Shown here one piece after another: positions 45,651 to 54,281 of a stretch of 64,000 bases of DNA. Position 1 is the stretch's first letter, and every line of letters begins with the position of its first letter. A model generated the notes under the pieces. It saw nothing but the letters and a program-made list of their open reading frames with translations, did no database searches and was not told where the DNA came from. Position numbers and translations under genes: made by a program. Source of the DNA: Paracoccus haematequi (GTDB taxonomy: Bacteria; Pseudomonadota; Alphaproteobacteria; Rhodobacterales; Rhodobacteraceae). The stretch covers positions 286,880-350,879 of the forward strand of contig CAMCVS010000002.1 of the NCBI GenBank assembly GCA_945881965.1. Direction: 5' to 3'.

Positions 45651-47249
45651 ATGACATCTGGACGGGTGAATCCGAATTTCCGGCTTGAAGATCAAGGTAT
45701 TGCGGGCCTTGGACAGGTTCACTACAACTTGCTGGAACCGGCGCTGATCGAGGCGGCTGTGCTGCGCGGCGAGGGTCACATGGGCCAAGGCGGATCGTTC
45801 CTGGTCACAACCGGCAAGTTCACCGGTCGCTCGCCGAAAGACAAACATGTCGTGAAAACGGCCACCACCGCCGATACGATCTGGTGGGATAACAACGCCG
45901 CGATGTCGTCCGAAGGATTTGACGCGCTTTATGCCGATATGACCGCCCATATGCAGGGCCGCGACATGTTCGTGCAGGATTTGGTGGCGGGCGCGGATGC
46001 GGCGCTGTCGATCAAGATGCGGATGGTGACGGAACTGGCTTGGCATGGCCTGTTTATCCGCCATTTGCTGCGCCGCCCCGACCGTGCCGCGCTGGATACC
46101 TTCGTGGCGGATTACACCGTGATCAACTGCCCCAGCTTCAAGGCGGACCCGGTCCGGCACAACTGCCGCAGCGAAACGGTCATTGCGATGAACTTTGACC
46201 GTAAGCTGATCCTGATCGGCGGCACCGAATATGCCGGCGAGAACAAGAAATCGGTGTTCACACTGCTGAACTACCTTCTGCCCGAAAAAGGCGTGATGCC
46301 GATGCATTGCTCGGCCAACCATGCCATCGGCAACCCGGTCGATACGGCGGTGTTCTTTGGCCTGTCGGGCACCGGCAAGACCACGCTGTCGGCTGATCCG
46401 GCGCGCACCCTGATCGGCGACGATGAACATGGCTGGTCGGATCGCGGCACCTTCAATTTCGAAGGCGGTTGCTATGCCAAGACCATCAACCTGTCCGCCG
46501 AAGCCGAGCCGGAAATCTATGCCACCACCAGTCGTTTCGGCACCGTGGTGGAAAACATGATCTTTGACCCCGAGACGTTCGAGTTGGATTTCAACGACTC
46601 GCGGCTGACGGAAAACATGCGCTGCGCCTATCCGCTGGACGCGATTTCCAACGCATCCGATACCGGGCTGGGTGGGCATCCGAAGAACATCATCCTGTTG
46701 ACCTGCGATGCGTTCGGGGTGCTGCCGCCGATTTCGCGGCTGACGCCAGCGCAGGCGATGTATCATTTCCTGTCGGGCTTTACCGCCAAGGCACCGGGCA
46801 CGGAACGTGGCGTGGTTGAACCCGAACCCACGTTCTCGACCTGTTTCGGCGCACCGTTCATGCCGCGCCGCCCCGAGGTTTACGGCAAGCTGTTGCAGGA
46901 AAAGATCGCGCGCCATGGCGCGACCTGCTGGTTGGTCAATACCGGCTGGACCGGCGGCGCTTATGGCGTGGGCAAGCGGATGCCGATCAAGGCGACCCGC
47001 GCGCTGTTGACCGCGGCGCTGGACGGGTCGCTGAATGACGCCGTGTTCCGCAAGGACGTGAATTTCGGATTTGAGGTTCCGGTGTCGGTGCCCGGCGTCG
47101 ATGACAGCCTGATGAACCCGCGCACCACCTGGGCTGATCCGGCGCAATACGACGCGCAGGCGGCCAAGCTGGTCGGCATGTTCGCCAAGAACTTCGAGAA
47201 ATACGTGTCTTTCGTCGATGACGACGTCAAGGCCGTCGCCATCGGCTAA
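45651..47249 (+). CDS. pckA: Phosphoenolpyruvate carboxykinase (ATP)
   Basis: A 532-residue ATP-type PEPCK (oxaloacetate + ATP to PEP), first step of gluconeogenesis. The kinase-1a P-loop is [14 protein letters not shown], kinase-2/metal site LIGDDEHGW, and the adenine-binding [16 protein letters not shown] region is intact. Start ATG at 45651 with AAGGAG 9 bp upstream. Divergent from chvIG, as in rhizobia where ChvI affects its expression. Allows growth on C2 and C4 carbon; consistent with the ethylmalonyl-CoA genes in this window. Confidence 0.97.
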   Translation: MTSGRVNPNFRLEDQGIAGLGQVHYNLLEPALIEAAVLRGEGHMGQGGSFLVTTGKFTGRSPKDKHVVKTATTADTIWWDNNAAMSSEGFDALYADMTAHMQGRDMFVQDLVAGADAALSIKMRMVTELAWHGLFIRHLLRRPDRAALDTFVADYTVINCPSFKADPVRHNCRSETVIAMNFDRKLILIGGTEYAGENKKSVFTLLNYLLPEKGVMPMHCSANHAIGNPVDTAVFFGLSGTGKTTLSADPARTLIGDDEHGWSDRGTFNFEGGCYAKTINLSAEAEPEIYATTSRFGTVVENMIFDPETFELDFNDSRLTENMRCAYPLDAISNASDTGLGGHPKNIILLTCDAFGVLPPISRLTPAQAMYHFLSGFTAKAPGTERGVVEPEPTFSTCFGAPFMPRRPEVYGKLLQEKIARHGATCWLVNTGWTGGAYGVGKRMPIKATRALLTAALDGSLNDAVFRKDVNFGFEVPVSVPGVDDSLMNPRTTWADPAQYDAQAAKLVGMFAKNFEKYVSFVDDDVKAVAIG

Positions 47250-47272
47250 AGCCTCTGGACAGACAGATCAGG

Positions 47273-47300
47273 CGCCCCGGTCCGATGACCGGGGCGTTTT
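47273..47300 (+). terminator. Intrinsic terminator of pckA
   Basis: 10-bp perfect stem CGCCCCGGTC - CGAT - GACCGGGGCG followed by TTTT, 24 bp after the stop. Confidence 0.92.
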
Positions 47301-47317
47301 GCGTTCTGCGACACAGG

Positions 47318-48028
47318 TTAGGCCGCCGACACGTCTTCCAGCGGCATGTTGGTGGCAAAGTGGATATCTTCCGCCGCCATCCATGTCAGGTTTCCGACGA
47401 TGGGCTGGTTGCGGCCCTCGATCTTCCACGTCACGGCGCAGGGATCCGAATGCATGTATCCCAGCCGCTCGCACAGACCGCGCCGCGCGTTGCCGCGCGC
47501 CATCAGGCCGAACACATAATCCGGCTGCCAATGCATTGACGCCGTCAGCAACCCCAGCCGCGACAGGTAATCCACGATGCCGCGCCCGCGATAGGCCGGG
47601 TCATCCTTGATCCAGATTTCGCCGTGATAGACCACGCGTCCGGTCATGCGGCGCGCGCCGGGGCCGGGGTTGTAGGCCGAGTTTTCAAAGTCGATCAGCA
47701 CGCCTGCGGGCGGATAGGTGCGGAAATTGTGGCGCAGATAATCGGCGAGGTTCTGTGACCCCAGATCAAGCCGCCGCAGCGCCTGGGTGTGGACCAACTC
47801 GCCCGCCGGGTTGCGTCCGGTGATCCAGAACGCGCGGCCGCCCGACAGATCCTGATGCGTCGGGTCAAACGGCAGGCCCAAGGGCTGCTGCGGACGTTCG
47901 GCGGCGAGGATGGTGGCGTAATCTTCGAGCGTGTCGCCCATCTGGATCGACAGGCGCGCCTCGTCGTCCAGCGTGCGCAAAGTGCGGCACAACAATTGTG
48001 CGCCGTCGTACAAGTTTTGAATTGACAT
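47318..48028 (-). CDS. GNAT-like hypothetical protein
   Basis: A 236-residue protein I do not recognise beyond a likely GNAT acyltransferase fold: the segment WIKDDPAYRGRGIVDYLSRLGLLTAS resembles the acyl-CoA loop (RxxGxG-like RGRG), and YVFGLMARGNARRGLCERLGYM the following helix-strand pair. No signal peptide or helix. It is the last gene downstream of the LysR-like regulator (48130-49083; gap 101 bp) on the same strand. Because of this pairing the regulator may control it. Substrate unknown. Confidence 0.55.
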   Translation of the reverse strand: MSIQNLYDGAQLLCRTLRTLDDEARLSIQMGDTLEDYATILAAERPQQPLGLPFDPTHQDLSGGRAFWITGRNPAGELVHTQALRRLDLGSQNLADYLRHNFRTYPPAGVLIDFENSAYNPGPGARRMTGRVVYHGEIWIKDDPAYRGRGIVDYLSRLGLLTASMHWQPDYVFGLMARGNARRGLCERLGYMHSDPCAVTWKIEGRNQPIVGNLTWMAAEDIHFATNMPLEDVSAA

Positions 48029-48129
48029 GAGTCTGCCTCCTGAAGCGGTTTTGTTTCTTCAGGATGAACAATTCTGATTCAAATGTCTCGCGTCATGATA
48101 GAAACACGCGTCACAACCTGTGGTCCGGA

Positions 48130-49083
48130 TCACGACATCTGGTGGTCCTCCGCCATGTTGTCGGACATTGTCTGCAACATCGCCGGGTCCAGCCCGTCGA
48201 TGTTCAGGTCACTGCTGCGCAGGGCGAGGTTGCCGAGCGCAAAGCTGCCATCCGCGAAACGGCATCCCATCAACAGCCGTTGCAGGCCGAAGGGTCGCCT
48301 GTCTGTCAAACCCGGACGGCCGACGTGGGTGTAAACATGGTCAAAGCGCAGCCCGTGCGAGGCTTCGATTTCGTCATAAGACCGGTTGGCGACGCGGGCA
48401 AAGGTGCGCCCCCCCGGCATCTGCTGCATCGGCAGGCCGATTGCGCTGCGCACCCATGTCGGGCCGAACCACTGCGCAAAGGCCGAGGCATGTCCGACTT
48501 CAGCGCAAATCCATTCGCCGCGCACCCGGCGGAACACGATGATATTGTCACGGATCGCGGTCATCGCCGGATGGTCCAGCAGGCCGCTGCCCGCCACCCA
48601 GGCGGTCAACCCCCGGTGCAACAGCGAATCGGGCTGTTGCCACAGCGCTGAAATCGGCTGTTGTTGCAGGAAATAGGGATGCGGGTCGCCGCGCCGGATG
48701 GCTTCGAGCCCGTCGATGCGGCCGATCTGTCCGGCATACCAGGCCTGTGAGCGCCCCAGAATATGTTCCGCCTCGGGCAAGGCCTGCCGTCCGGCTGTGG
48801 TGAGCGCATACTGGCGGTCCTTGATCTCGAACAGGGCCGCGCCGCGCCGTTCTTCCAGCAGCTTGATGTGACGGCGGACGGTTTGGCGGGTGGTTTTCAG
48901 GCGATCGACGGCATGGGTCAGGTTCAGACATTCCGCCAGTGCCACGAAGGATCGCATCATTTCTGTCAGGCCGGAAAACACCGGATCAGGGTGGTTGAGG
49001 CCGAGATCATCCTCGTCACGCGCGGTATCGGGCGTGTCGGATGGGGCGAGGGTTTCGGCGTCGCGCACGGGTTTCTCCAACAT
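48130..49083 (-). CDS. LysR-type HTH regulator, atypical effector region
   Basis: A 317-residue protein. After an acidic N-terminal tail (about 40 residues) comes a LysR-type helix-turn-helix: MMRSFVALAECLNLTHAVDRLKTTRQTVRRHIKLLEERRGAALFEIKDRQYALTTAGRQALPEAEHIL. The rest (residues 110-317) does not show the periplasmic-binding-like effector domain signatures that I know; it has HPYFLQQQPISALWQQPDSLLHRG and an acid-rich C-terminus. Probably regulates the downstream GNAT-like gene. Effector unknown. Confidence 0.6.
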   Translation of the reverse strand: MLEKPVRDAETLAPSDTPDTARDEDDLGLNHPDPVFSGLTEMMRSFVALAECLNLTHAVDRLKTTRQTVRRHIKLLEERRGAALFEIKDRQYALTTAGRQALPEAEHILGRSQAWYAGQIGRIDGLEAIRRGDPHPYFLQQQPISALWQQPDSLLHRGLTAWVAGSGLLDHPAMTAIRDNIIVFRRVRGEWICAEVGHASAFAQWFGPTWVRSAIGLPMQQMPGGRTFARVANRSYDEIEASHGLRFDHVYTHVGRPGLTDRRPFGLQRLLMGCRFADGSFALGNLALRSSDLNIDGLDPAMLQTMSDNMAEDHQMS

Positions 49084-49253
49084 CGGTGGTAAACAAATAA
49101 CCCATTGATGGTAAATGAATCAACCATCATCCACTGGTCAGCCTGCTTACCATCAGCGGTTATTTTCCTAACCCAAAGTGGAAATCGGTAACAAATTGAA
49201 GGTTTCGTCAGATTCGTCATGCTCTTTATGGTTGAACCAAGAGGGAGAAAAAA

Positions 49254-49610
49254 ATGTCACACCCAGTGGACGCCCATGTGGGCCGAAAATTGAAAGAACT
49301 GCGCCTGATGCGTGGCAAGACCCAGACCGAGGTCGCCGAAGGGCTGGGGATTTCCTTTCAGCAGGTGCAGAAATACGAATTGGGCCGCAATCGCGTGTCG
49401 GCGTCCAAGCTGTTCGAGATGTCGCGTATTTTGGGCGTCGAACCTGCCTATTTCTTTGACGGGCTGGATGATTCGACCCCGGTCGAAAAGGTCGATGACG
49501 AAAGCGCGCGAATCGCTGCCATGGTGTCGCGGATCGGGGATACCCGCGTGCGGGCGCAAATCCGGTCCTTCATCGACAGCCTGACCGCGCCGGATCGCAA
49601 GGCTGGCTAA
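49254..49610 (+). CDS. XRE family transcriptional regulator
   Basis: A 118-residue regulator with one cro/C1-type helix-turn-helix: VGRKLKELRLMRGKTQTEVAEGLGISFQQVQKYELGRNRVSASKLFEMSRILGVEPAYFFDGL (residues 8-70). The C-terminal part is short and helical, without a known sensor domain. Such proteins are abundant in Rhodobacteraceae. GAGGGAG sits upstream of the ATG. Transcribed divergently from the LysR-like gene; upstream DNA (49084-49253) is AT-rich and probably holds its promoter. Confidence 0.9.
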   Translation: MSHPVDAHVGRKLKELRLMRGKTQTEVAEGLGISFQQVQKYELGRNRVSASKLFEMSRILGVEPAYFFDGLDDSTPVEKVDDESARIAAMVSRIGDTRVRAQIRSFIDSLTAPDRKAG

Positions 49611-49615
49611 GCGGA

Positions 49616-50383
49616 TCAGACCAGCGCGCGCCGGATCAGGTTCAGCGAGGTCAGCAGCAAAACCGCCAGCGTGGCCTTGCGAAAGGCCTGCTGGTCAATC
49701 TTGTCATGCGCGCGGGTTCCCAGCGCCATGCCGAGATACGCAGGCACGATCATCGCCAGAGAGAATGGCAGCGTTTCGGCCCGTAACACGCCGGATACCA
49801 GATGCGCGCCTGCCAGCACCACAGCCCCCGCGCCATAGATCACGCCCTGGATGCGCATTGATTCGGCCTTGGGCGTGTCCAGTGCGGCCAGATACAGCAC
49901 CGTGGGCGGCCCCCAGACGCCGGAAAACCCGCCCATGAAGCCGCCGATCCCGCCCAATGCCGCCTCGATCACACCGCGCCCGCGTTGCGGCAGGCGCAGG
50001 GTCCAGCCGACAAGCTGCAACGCGGCGAAAATCGCCACCGGCACCCCGATCAGCAACAACAGCACCGATTGCGGTAGAACCCGCACCAGTTGCGCCGAAA
50101 TCAGCAGCGCCACCAGCCCGACCCCCAGAAACAGCCGAAACCGTTTCACCGAGGCCATCGCCGCCCCGGTGCCCTGCCGCAACGCCTGCATCCCGTTGGT
50201 CACCAACGTCGGAAGAATCAGCCCTGCCAGCGCCAGTTCCGGGTCCATCACGCTTGACAGCAGGGAAATCATGATCATCGGCATGGCAAAGCCCACCATG
50301 CCTTTGACCCAGCCGGCCAGAAAGGTGATGGCAAAGGCAAGCGCCAGCAAAGCGGGGGAAAGCGTCGGAAAAAGCGTGTCCAT
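49616..50383 (-). CDS. Sulfite exporter TauE/SafE family protein
   Basis: A 255-residue membrane protein with about eight helices of the TauE/SafE family. Conserved blocks: WVKGMVGFAMPMIMISLL near the N-terminus and GGIGGFMGGFSGVWGPPTVLYL in the second half, the diagnostic GG-x-GG-S loops. Exports sulfite or sulfoacetate in some bacteria. It is convergent with the XRE gene and divergent from mcd. Substrate cannot be assigned; the aminotransferase at 32.4-33.8 kb is not adjacent. Confidence 0.86.
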   Translation of the reverse strand: MDTLFPTLSPALLALAFAITFLAGWVKGMVGFAMPMIMISLLSSVMDPELALAGLILPTLVTNGMQALRQGTGAAMASVKRFRLFLGVGLVALLISAQLVRVLPQSVLLLLIGVPVAIFAALQLVGWTLRLPQRGRGVIEAALGGIGGFMGGFSGVWGPPTVLYLAALDTPKAESMRIQGVIYGAGAVVLAGAHLVSGVLRAETLPFSLAMIVPAYLGMALGTRAHDKIDQQAFRKATLAVLLLTSLNLIRRALV

Positions 50384-50540
50384 GCGCGCATTTGTATCAC
50401 CTCTGCCCCTAGCCGCCAGCGCCGCGTGTGTTATTTAGTCGCGCAACTTTCGCAATCTGGCGGCCGGTCGGACGGCATTTTTGTTGCGCTGCAACTGCGA
50501 AAGACTTAGATCGGGCCCAACACAATAAAGGATGATACCC
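50384..50540 (+). promoter_or_regulatory. Promoter region of mcd with inverted repeat
   Basis: Contains CTTTCGCA at about 50448-50455 and its inverted copy TGCGAAAG at 50499-50506, with further TTGCG elements between. The arm resembles sites of ScfR/RamB-type short-chain acyl-CoA regulators that control ethylmalonyl-CoA pathway genes, but no such regulator lies in the window. AAGGA precedes the ATG at 50541. Confidence 0.4.
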
Positions 50541-52226
50541 ATGGCACATGATGGATCGCAGGATATCGCCGCGCAGACCGGCAGCATCGCCGGATTGATG
50601 GCGCTGACCGATGCGGCACTGCCGGCTGTGACCGCGCTGTTTGATCTGGCACGCGCGCGGGTGCGCGACATGGTCAGCGATGGCGGCAAGGTGTCGGGCC
50701 GGTTGATGGACGCGCAGCAGACCGCGACGCATGGGCTTGCGTGGCTGGCAACATATGTCGAGTCGCTGCGGCAGATGCGCGGCTGGGCCGGACGGCTGGC
50801 CGATCAGGGCAAGTTCCACGAGGTAGAGGCGCTGCTGTTGCAGATCGGCTTTGGCGAATATCTGGACCAAATGCGCAGCGGCATCCCGATGAACCAGTCC
50901 GAGGTGGTGCGCCTGCGCGATCTGGGCCTGACCGCCGCCGAGATTGCCACACTGGACATCCCCGCCATCGACGCGCTGATCGCAGCGGGCAACACGCAGG
51001 ACGCGCGGCTGCGGCTGGTGGCGCTGATGCTGGAACGCAACGCGGATATCACCGTGGGCGCGTCCGGCCTTGACGAAGAGCTGGAGATGATCCGCGAACA
51101 ATTCCGCCGCTATGCCGTGGAAAAGGTCGAACCCTTTGCCCATGACTGGCACCTGAAGGACGAATTGATCCCGATGTCGGTGATCGATGAACTGGCCGAG
51201 ATGGGCGTGTTCGGACTGACCATCCCCGAAGAATTCGGCGGGCTGGGCCTGTCGAAAGCGTCGATGGTGGTGGTGTCCGAAGAATTGTCGCGCGGCTATA
51301 TCGGTGTGGGGTCGTTGGGGACGCGCACCGAAATCGCCGCCGAATTGATCCTTTGCGGCGGCACCGACGCGCAAAAGGCGCATTGGCTGCCGAAACTGGC
51401 ATCCGGGGAAATCCTGCCGACGGCGGTGTTCACCGAACCCAATACCGGGTCCGATCTGGGCAGCCTGCGCACCCGCGCGCGCCGCGATGGCGATGACTGG
51501 GTGGTGAACGGCAACAAGACCTGGATCACCCATGCCGCGCGCACCCATGTCATGACCGTGCTGGCGCGTACGGTCGAAGGCACCTCCGATTATCGCGGGC
51601 TGTCGATGTTCCTGGCCGAAAAGACACCGGGCACGGATGAGGCGCCTTTTGTTGACTCGGGCCTGTCGGGCGGCGAGATCGAGGTTCTGGGCTATCGCGG
51701 CATGAAGGAATACACCGTCAACTTCGACGATTTCCGGGTGAAAGGCGACAACCTGTTGGGCGGGGTCGAAGGGCAGGGCTTCAAGCAATTGATGCAGACC
51801 TTCGAATCCGCCCGCATCCAGACCGCTGCCCGCGCCGTGGGTGTGGCGCAATCCGCGCTGGACCTCGGCCTGCAATATGCCAAGGACCGCAAGCAGTTCG
51901 GCCGCGCCCTGATCGAATTCCCGCGCGTGGCGTCGAAACTGGCGATGATGGCGGTGGAAATCATGATCGCGCGGCAACTGACCTATTTCAGCGCCTGGGA
52001 AAAGGATCACGAGCGCCGCTGCGACCTGGAGGCCGGGATGGCGAAACTGTTGGGCGCGCGCGTCGCATGGTCGGCGGCGGATAACGCGCTGCAAATCCAC
52101 GGCGGCAACGGTTTCGCGCTGGAATACAAGATCAGCCGCATCCTCTGCGACGCCCGCATCCTGAACATCTTTGAAGGTGCGGCGGAAATTCAGGCGCAGG
52201 TGATCGCGCGGCGGTTGCTGGATTGA
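50541..52226 (+). CDS. mcd: (2S)-Methylsuccinyl-CoA dehydrogenase
   Basis: A 561-residue acyl-CoA dehydrogenase with a ~150-residue helical N-terminal extension that is characteristic of methylsuccinyl-CoA dehydrogenase. Core: EEFGGLGLSKASMVVVSEELSRG, FTEPNTGSDLGSLRTRA, YAKDRKQFGRALIEFPRV and the C-terminal LQIHGGNGFALEYKISRILCDARILNIFEGAAEIQ. It oxidises methylsuccinyl-CoA to mesaconyl-C1-CoA in the ethylmalonyl-CoA pathway and passes electrons to ETF. Catalytic base is not assigned. Start at 50541 (MAHDGSQD) has AAGGA 8 bp upstream; ATG at 50532 is less likely. PduO follows two genes on. Confidence 0.82.
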   Translation: MAHDGSQDIAAQTGSIAGLMALTDAALPAVTALFDLARARVRDMVSDGGKVSGRLMDAQQTATHGLAWLATYVESLRQMRGWAGRLADQGKFHEVEALLLQIGFGEYLDQMRSGIPMNQSEVVRLRDLGLTAAEIATLDIPAIDALIAAGNTQDARLRLVALMLERNADITVGASGLDEELEMIREQFRRYAVEKVEPFAHDWHLKDELIPMSVIDELAEMGVFGLTIPEEFGGLGLSKASMVVVSEELSRGYIGVGSLGTRTEIAAELILCGGTDAQKAHWLPKLASGEILPTAVFTEPNTGSDLGSLRTRARRDGDDWVVNGNKTWITHAARTHVMTVLARTVEGTSDYRGLSMFLAEKTPGTDEAPFVDSGLSGGEIEVLGYRGMKEYTVNFDDFRVKGDNLLGGVEGQGFKQLMQTFESARIQTAARAVGVAQSALDLGLQYAKDRKQFGRALIEFPRVASKLAMMAVEIMIARQLTYFSAWEKDHERRCDLEAGMAKLLGARVAWSAADNALQIHGGNGFALEYKISRILCDARILNIFEGAAEIQAQVIARRLLD

Positions 52227-52233
52227 TCGCCCC

Positions 52234-52273
52234 GGTCTGTGCTAGTCTGCACCCATGCAGACTCGCGCAGACC
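52234..52273. repeat. Nested palindrome over the start of the ATPase gene
   Basis: Outer arms GGTCTG (52234-52239) and CAGACC (52268-52273); inner arms AGTCTGCA (52244-52251) and TGCAGACT (52256-52263) with a CCCA loop. The ATG of the next gene (52255) lies at the base of the inner hairpin, so RNA folding would hide the start. Confidence 0.75.
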
Positions 52274-53379
52274 GCCCCGTCATGGATTGGCATTATCCCC
52301 GCACCGCAGAGGCGCGGCGCATGCTGGATGCGCTGATGGGCGGACCTGCACAGGCGCTGCGGCTGTTTGGGCCGCGCCGCATCGGCAAGACATGGTTTTT
52401 GCTGCTGGATGTCGCGCCGATGGCCGCCGAACGCGGTCACAAGGTGATCTACTGTGACTTTTGGCGCGGCGAGAAAGCCGATCCCAACGCGCTGCTGCTG
52501 GCCGAGGTGCAAACGGCCACCAAACCCGGGTATCTGGCGCAACAGGCCGAGCGTCTGAGGAAATTCGAGTTGAAGATCCCCGGTGCAGGTGCATCCGTCG
52601 ATGTTGCCCCAGTCGCCGCGCCGGATCTGACTGCAGCGGATCGGCTGGCAGACAGGCTTGCGCGATTGGCCAATCAGGCGACCCCAACCCTGCTGCTGCT
52701 GGATGAATTCCAGCGGGTCGCCAAGGCTCCCGGTGGCGCAGATTTCATCGCCACGCTGCGCGCCACGCTAAGCCGCCACCCGCAGGGCCTGCGCGCGATC
52801 TTTACCGGCTCGTCGCAGGATCAGTTGAATGCGATCTTTTCCGCCAAGGATGCGCCGTTCTTTCGTTTTGCCAGCAAGGTCGAATTGGTGCCGCTGGGCG
52901 CGGATTTCGTGACCACGCAATTCCGCCGTCTGCGCGAAAGTGGGCTGGTGCATGTCACCCGCGCCGATGCCGATGCCGTGTTTGCGCATTATGGCCAGTC
53001 GCCGATGTGGTTCAACCGCTGGGTCATGAAGATGATGTTGTATCCATCGCTGCGCTCGGATGAGGCGCGCCTTGCCATCGAGGCCGATGTCGCCGAAGAG
53101 AACGGCTATGACCATTTGCTGGCCGCCTTGGCCCAGCCACAGCGTGCGATGCTGCTGCTGCTGGCCGAGGGTGACAAAGGCAGCACCGGACAGGCTGCCA
53201 TGAACCGCTACGCGGACTGGGGTCTGCCGCGCCCGTCGAAATCGGCGCTGAATGCAGCGGTGCAAGCGCTTGAACGCAAGGACCTGCTGGAGAAAGACGC
53301 GCGCGGGCGATGGATTCTGCGCGACACGCTGCTGGCCGAGTGGGCGCTGCGGCAAGGCGAGGCGATCCTGACGCCGTAA
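52255..53379 (+). CDS. STAND-like ATPase / AAA ATP-binding protein
   Basis: A 374-residue protein. Walker A GPRRIGKTWFLLL (about residue 46), Walker B LLLLDEFQRV (about residue 145), sensor region RAIFTGSSQDQLNAIFSAKDAPFFRF, then a C-terminal winged-helix-like region. The arrangement is that of STAND/archaeal-type ATPases (P-loop, then TGSS). Partner unknown. It lies between mcd and the convergently transcribed PduO gene; its start is inside a nested palindrome and a matching one follows its stop. No other domains are visible. Confidence 0.75.
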   Translation: MQTRADRPVMDWHYPRTAEARRMLDALMGGPAQALRLFGPRRIGKTWFLLLDVAPMAAERGHKVIYCDFWRGEKADPNALLLAEVQTATKPGYLAQQAERLRKFELKIPGAGASVDVAPVAAPDLTAADRLADRLARLANQATPTLLLLDEFQRVAKAPGGADFIATLRATLSRHPQGLRAIFTGSSQDQLNAIFSAKDAPFFRFASKVELVPLGADFVTTQFRRLRESGLVHVTRADADAVFAHYGQSPMWFNRWVMKMMLYPSLRSDEARLAIEADVAEENGYDHLLAALAQPQRAMLLLLAEGDKGSTGQAAMNRYADWGLPRPSKSALNAAVQALERKDLLEKDARGRWILRDTLLAEWALRQGEAILTP

Positions 53380-53380
53380 G

Positions 53381-53420
53381 AGTCTGCAACGGTCTGCACG
53401 GATACAGACCGGCGCAGACT
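53381..53420. repeat. Nested palindrome after the ATPase gene
   Basis: Outer arms AGTCTGC (53381-53387) and GCAGACT (53414-53420); inner arms GGTCTG (53391-53396) and CAGACC (53405-53410). These are the same two arm pairs as at 52234-52273 with the order exchanged. It overlies the gap between the convergent ATPase and PduO genes and may also terminate transcription. Confidence 0.75.
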
Positions 53421-53421
53421 T

Positions 53422-53994
53422 TCAGCGGTTCGCGCCCGGAACCCACAGCACATCCGCCGTGCCGTTGTCATTGGCCACGCGCGCGGCGACGAAGAACCAG
53501 TCGGACAGGCGGTTCAGGTATTTCACCGCCGCCGGGTTCACCTCTTCCATCGTGGCCAATTCCACCGTCAGGCGTTCAGCGCGGCGGCTGACGGTGCGGC
53601 AGAGGTGCAGATAGGCCGACAGCGCCGACCCGCCCGGCAGGATGAAACTGCGCAGGGGTTGCAGATGCGCGTTCATCGCGTCGATCTCGGCTTCCAGACG
53701 GTCGACCTGCGTTTCCGCCATGCGCAGCGGCGGGTATTCAGAGTCTTTGTCCTTGTCCATTTCGGGGCGGCACAGATCGGCCCCCAGATCGAACAGGTCA
53801 TTCTGAATCCGCGCCAAAGCCGCGTCCAGATCGCCGCCCGCATGCAGCCGCGCCAGACCCAGCGTGGCGTTGGTTTCATCCACCGTGCCATAGGCCGTCA
53901 CACGCATCGAATGTTTCGCCACCCGCGCGCCATTGCCCAGCGAGGTGTCGCCATCATCCCCGGTGCGGGTATAAATCCTGTTCAGAACGACCAT
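53422..53994 (-). CDS. Cob(I)yrinic acid a,c-diamide adenosyltransferase (PduO type)
   Basis: A 190-residue PduO-type ATP:cob(I)alamin adenosyltransferase that makes adenosylcobalamin, cofactor of ethylmalonyl- and methylmalonyl-CoA mutase. The N-terminal RIYTRTGDDGDTSLGNGARVAKHSMRV (ATP site) and C-terminal ICRTVSRRAERL-equivalent LCRTVSRRAERLTVELATMEEVN and LNRLSDWFFVAARVAN signatures are complete. Start ATG at 53994; two bp from the small membrane protein gene. Belongs next to mcd functionally. Confidence 0.94.
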   Translation of the reverse strand: MVVLNRIYTRTGDDGDTSLGNGARVAKHSMRVTAYGTVDETNATLGLARLHAGGDLDAALARIQNDLFDLGADLCRPEMDKDKDSEYPPLRMAETQVDRLEAEIDAMNAHLQPLRSFILPGGSALSAYLHLCRTVSRRAERLTVELATMEEVNPAAVKYLNRLSDWFFVAARVANDNGTADVLWVPGANR

Positions 53995-53995
53995 C

Positions 53996-54199
53996 TCAGC
54001 CTCCTTGGCGCAGCCAGACAAACAGCAGGATCAGGCCGATTGCCACAGCCTGTGCGACGATGCGCAACTGCATGATCTTGTTGGCGTATTTCTTGTTGAA
54101 CTCGCCGCCTTTGGCAAATCCGCCAATGCCCGTCATCAAGATGATCAGCACGGCGGCACAGGCCAGCAGCACGACGATAAAAAGCGGGTCTTGAGCCAT
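53996..54199 (-). CDS. Twin-transmembrane (HIG1-type) small protein
   Basis: A 67-residue protein with two hydrophobic helices (residues 5-25 and 48-63) and the loop GGFAKGGEFNKKYANKIMQLRIVAQA, the HIG1/'twin transmembrane' signature. HIG1 proteins are small assembly or stability factors of respiratory complexes in bacteria and mitochondria. It stands immediately upstream of PduO on the same strand. Too short to be seen in many searches; the ATG at 54199 was chosen because of the match at the N-terminus. Confidence 0.8.
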   Translation of the reverse strand: MAQDPLFIVVLLACAAVLIILMTGIGGFAKGGEFNKKYANKIMQLRIVAQAVAIGLILLFVWLRQGG

Positions 54200-54281
54200 C
54201 AGGCGTCCTTTCGGGCAACGGTTCGGCAGATGTAAGCGGGGCGCGCGGAAAAGCGAACTGGTTTTTCCGGGGCAGGCGAGG

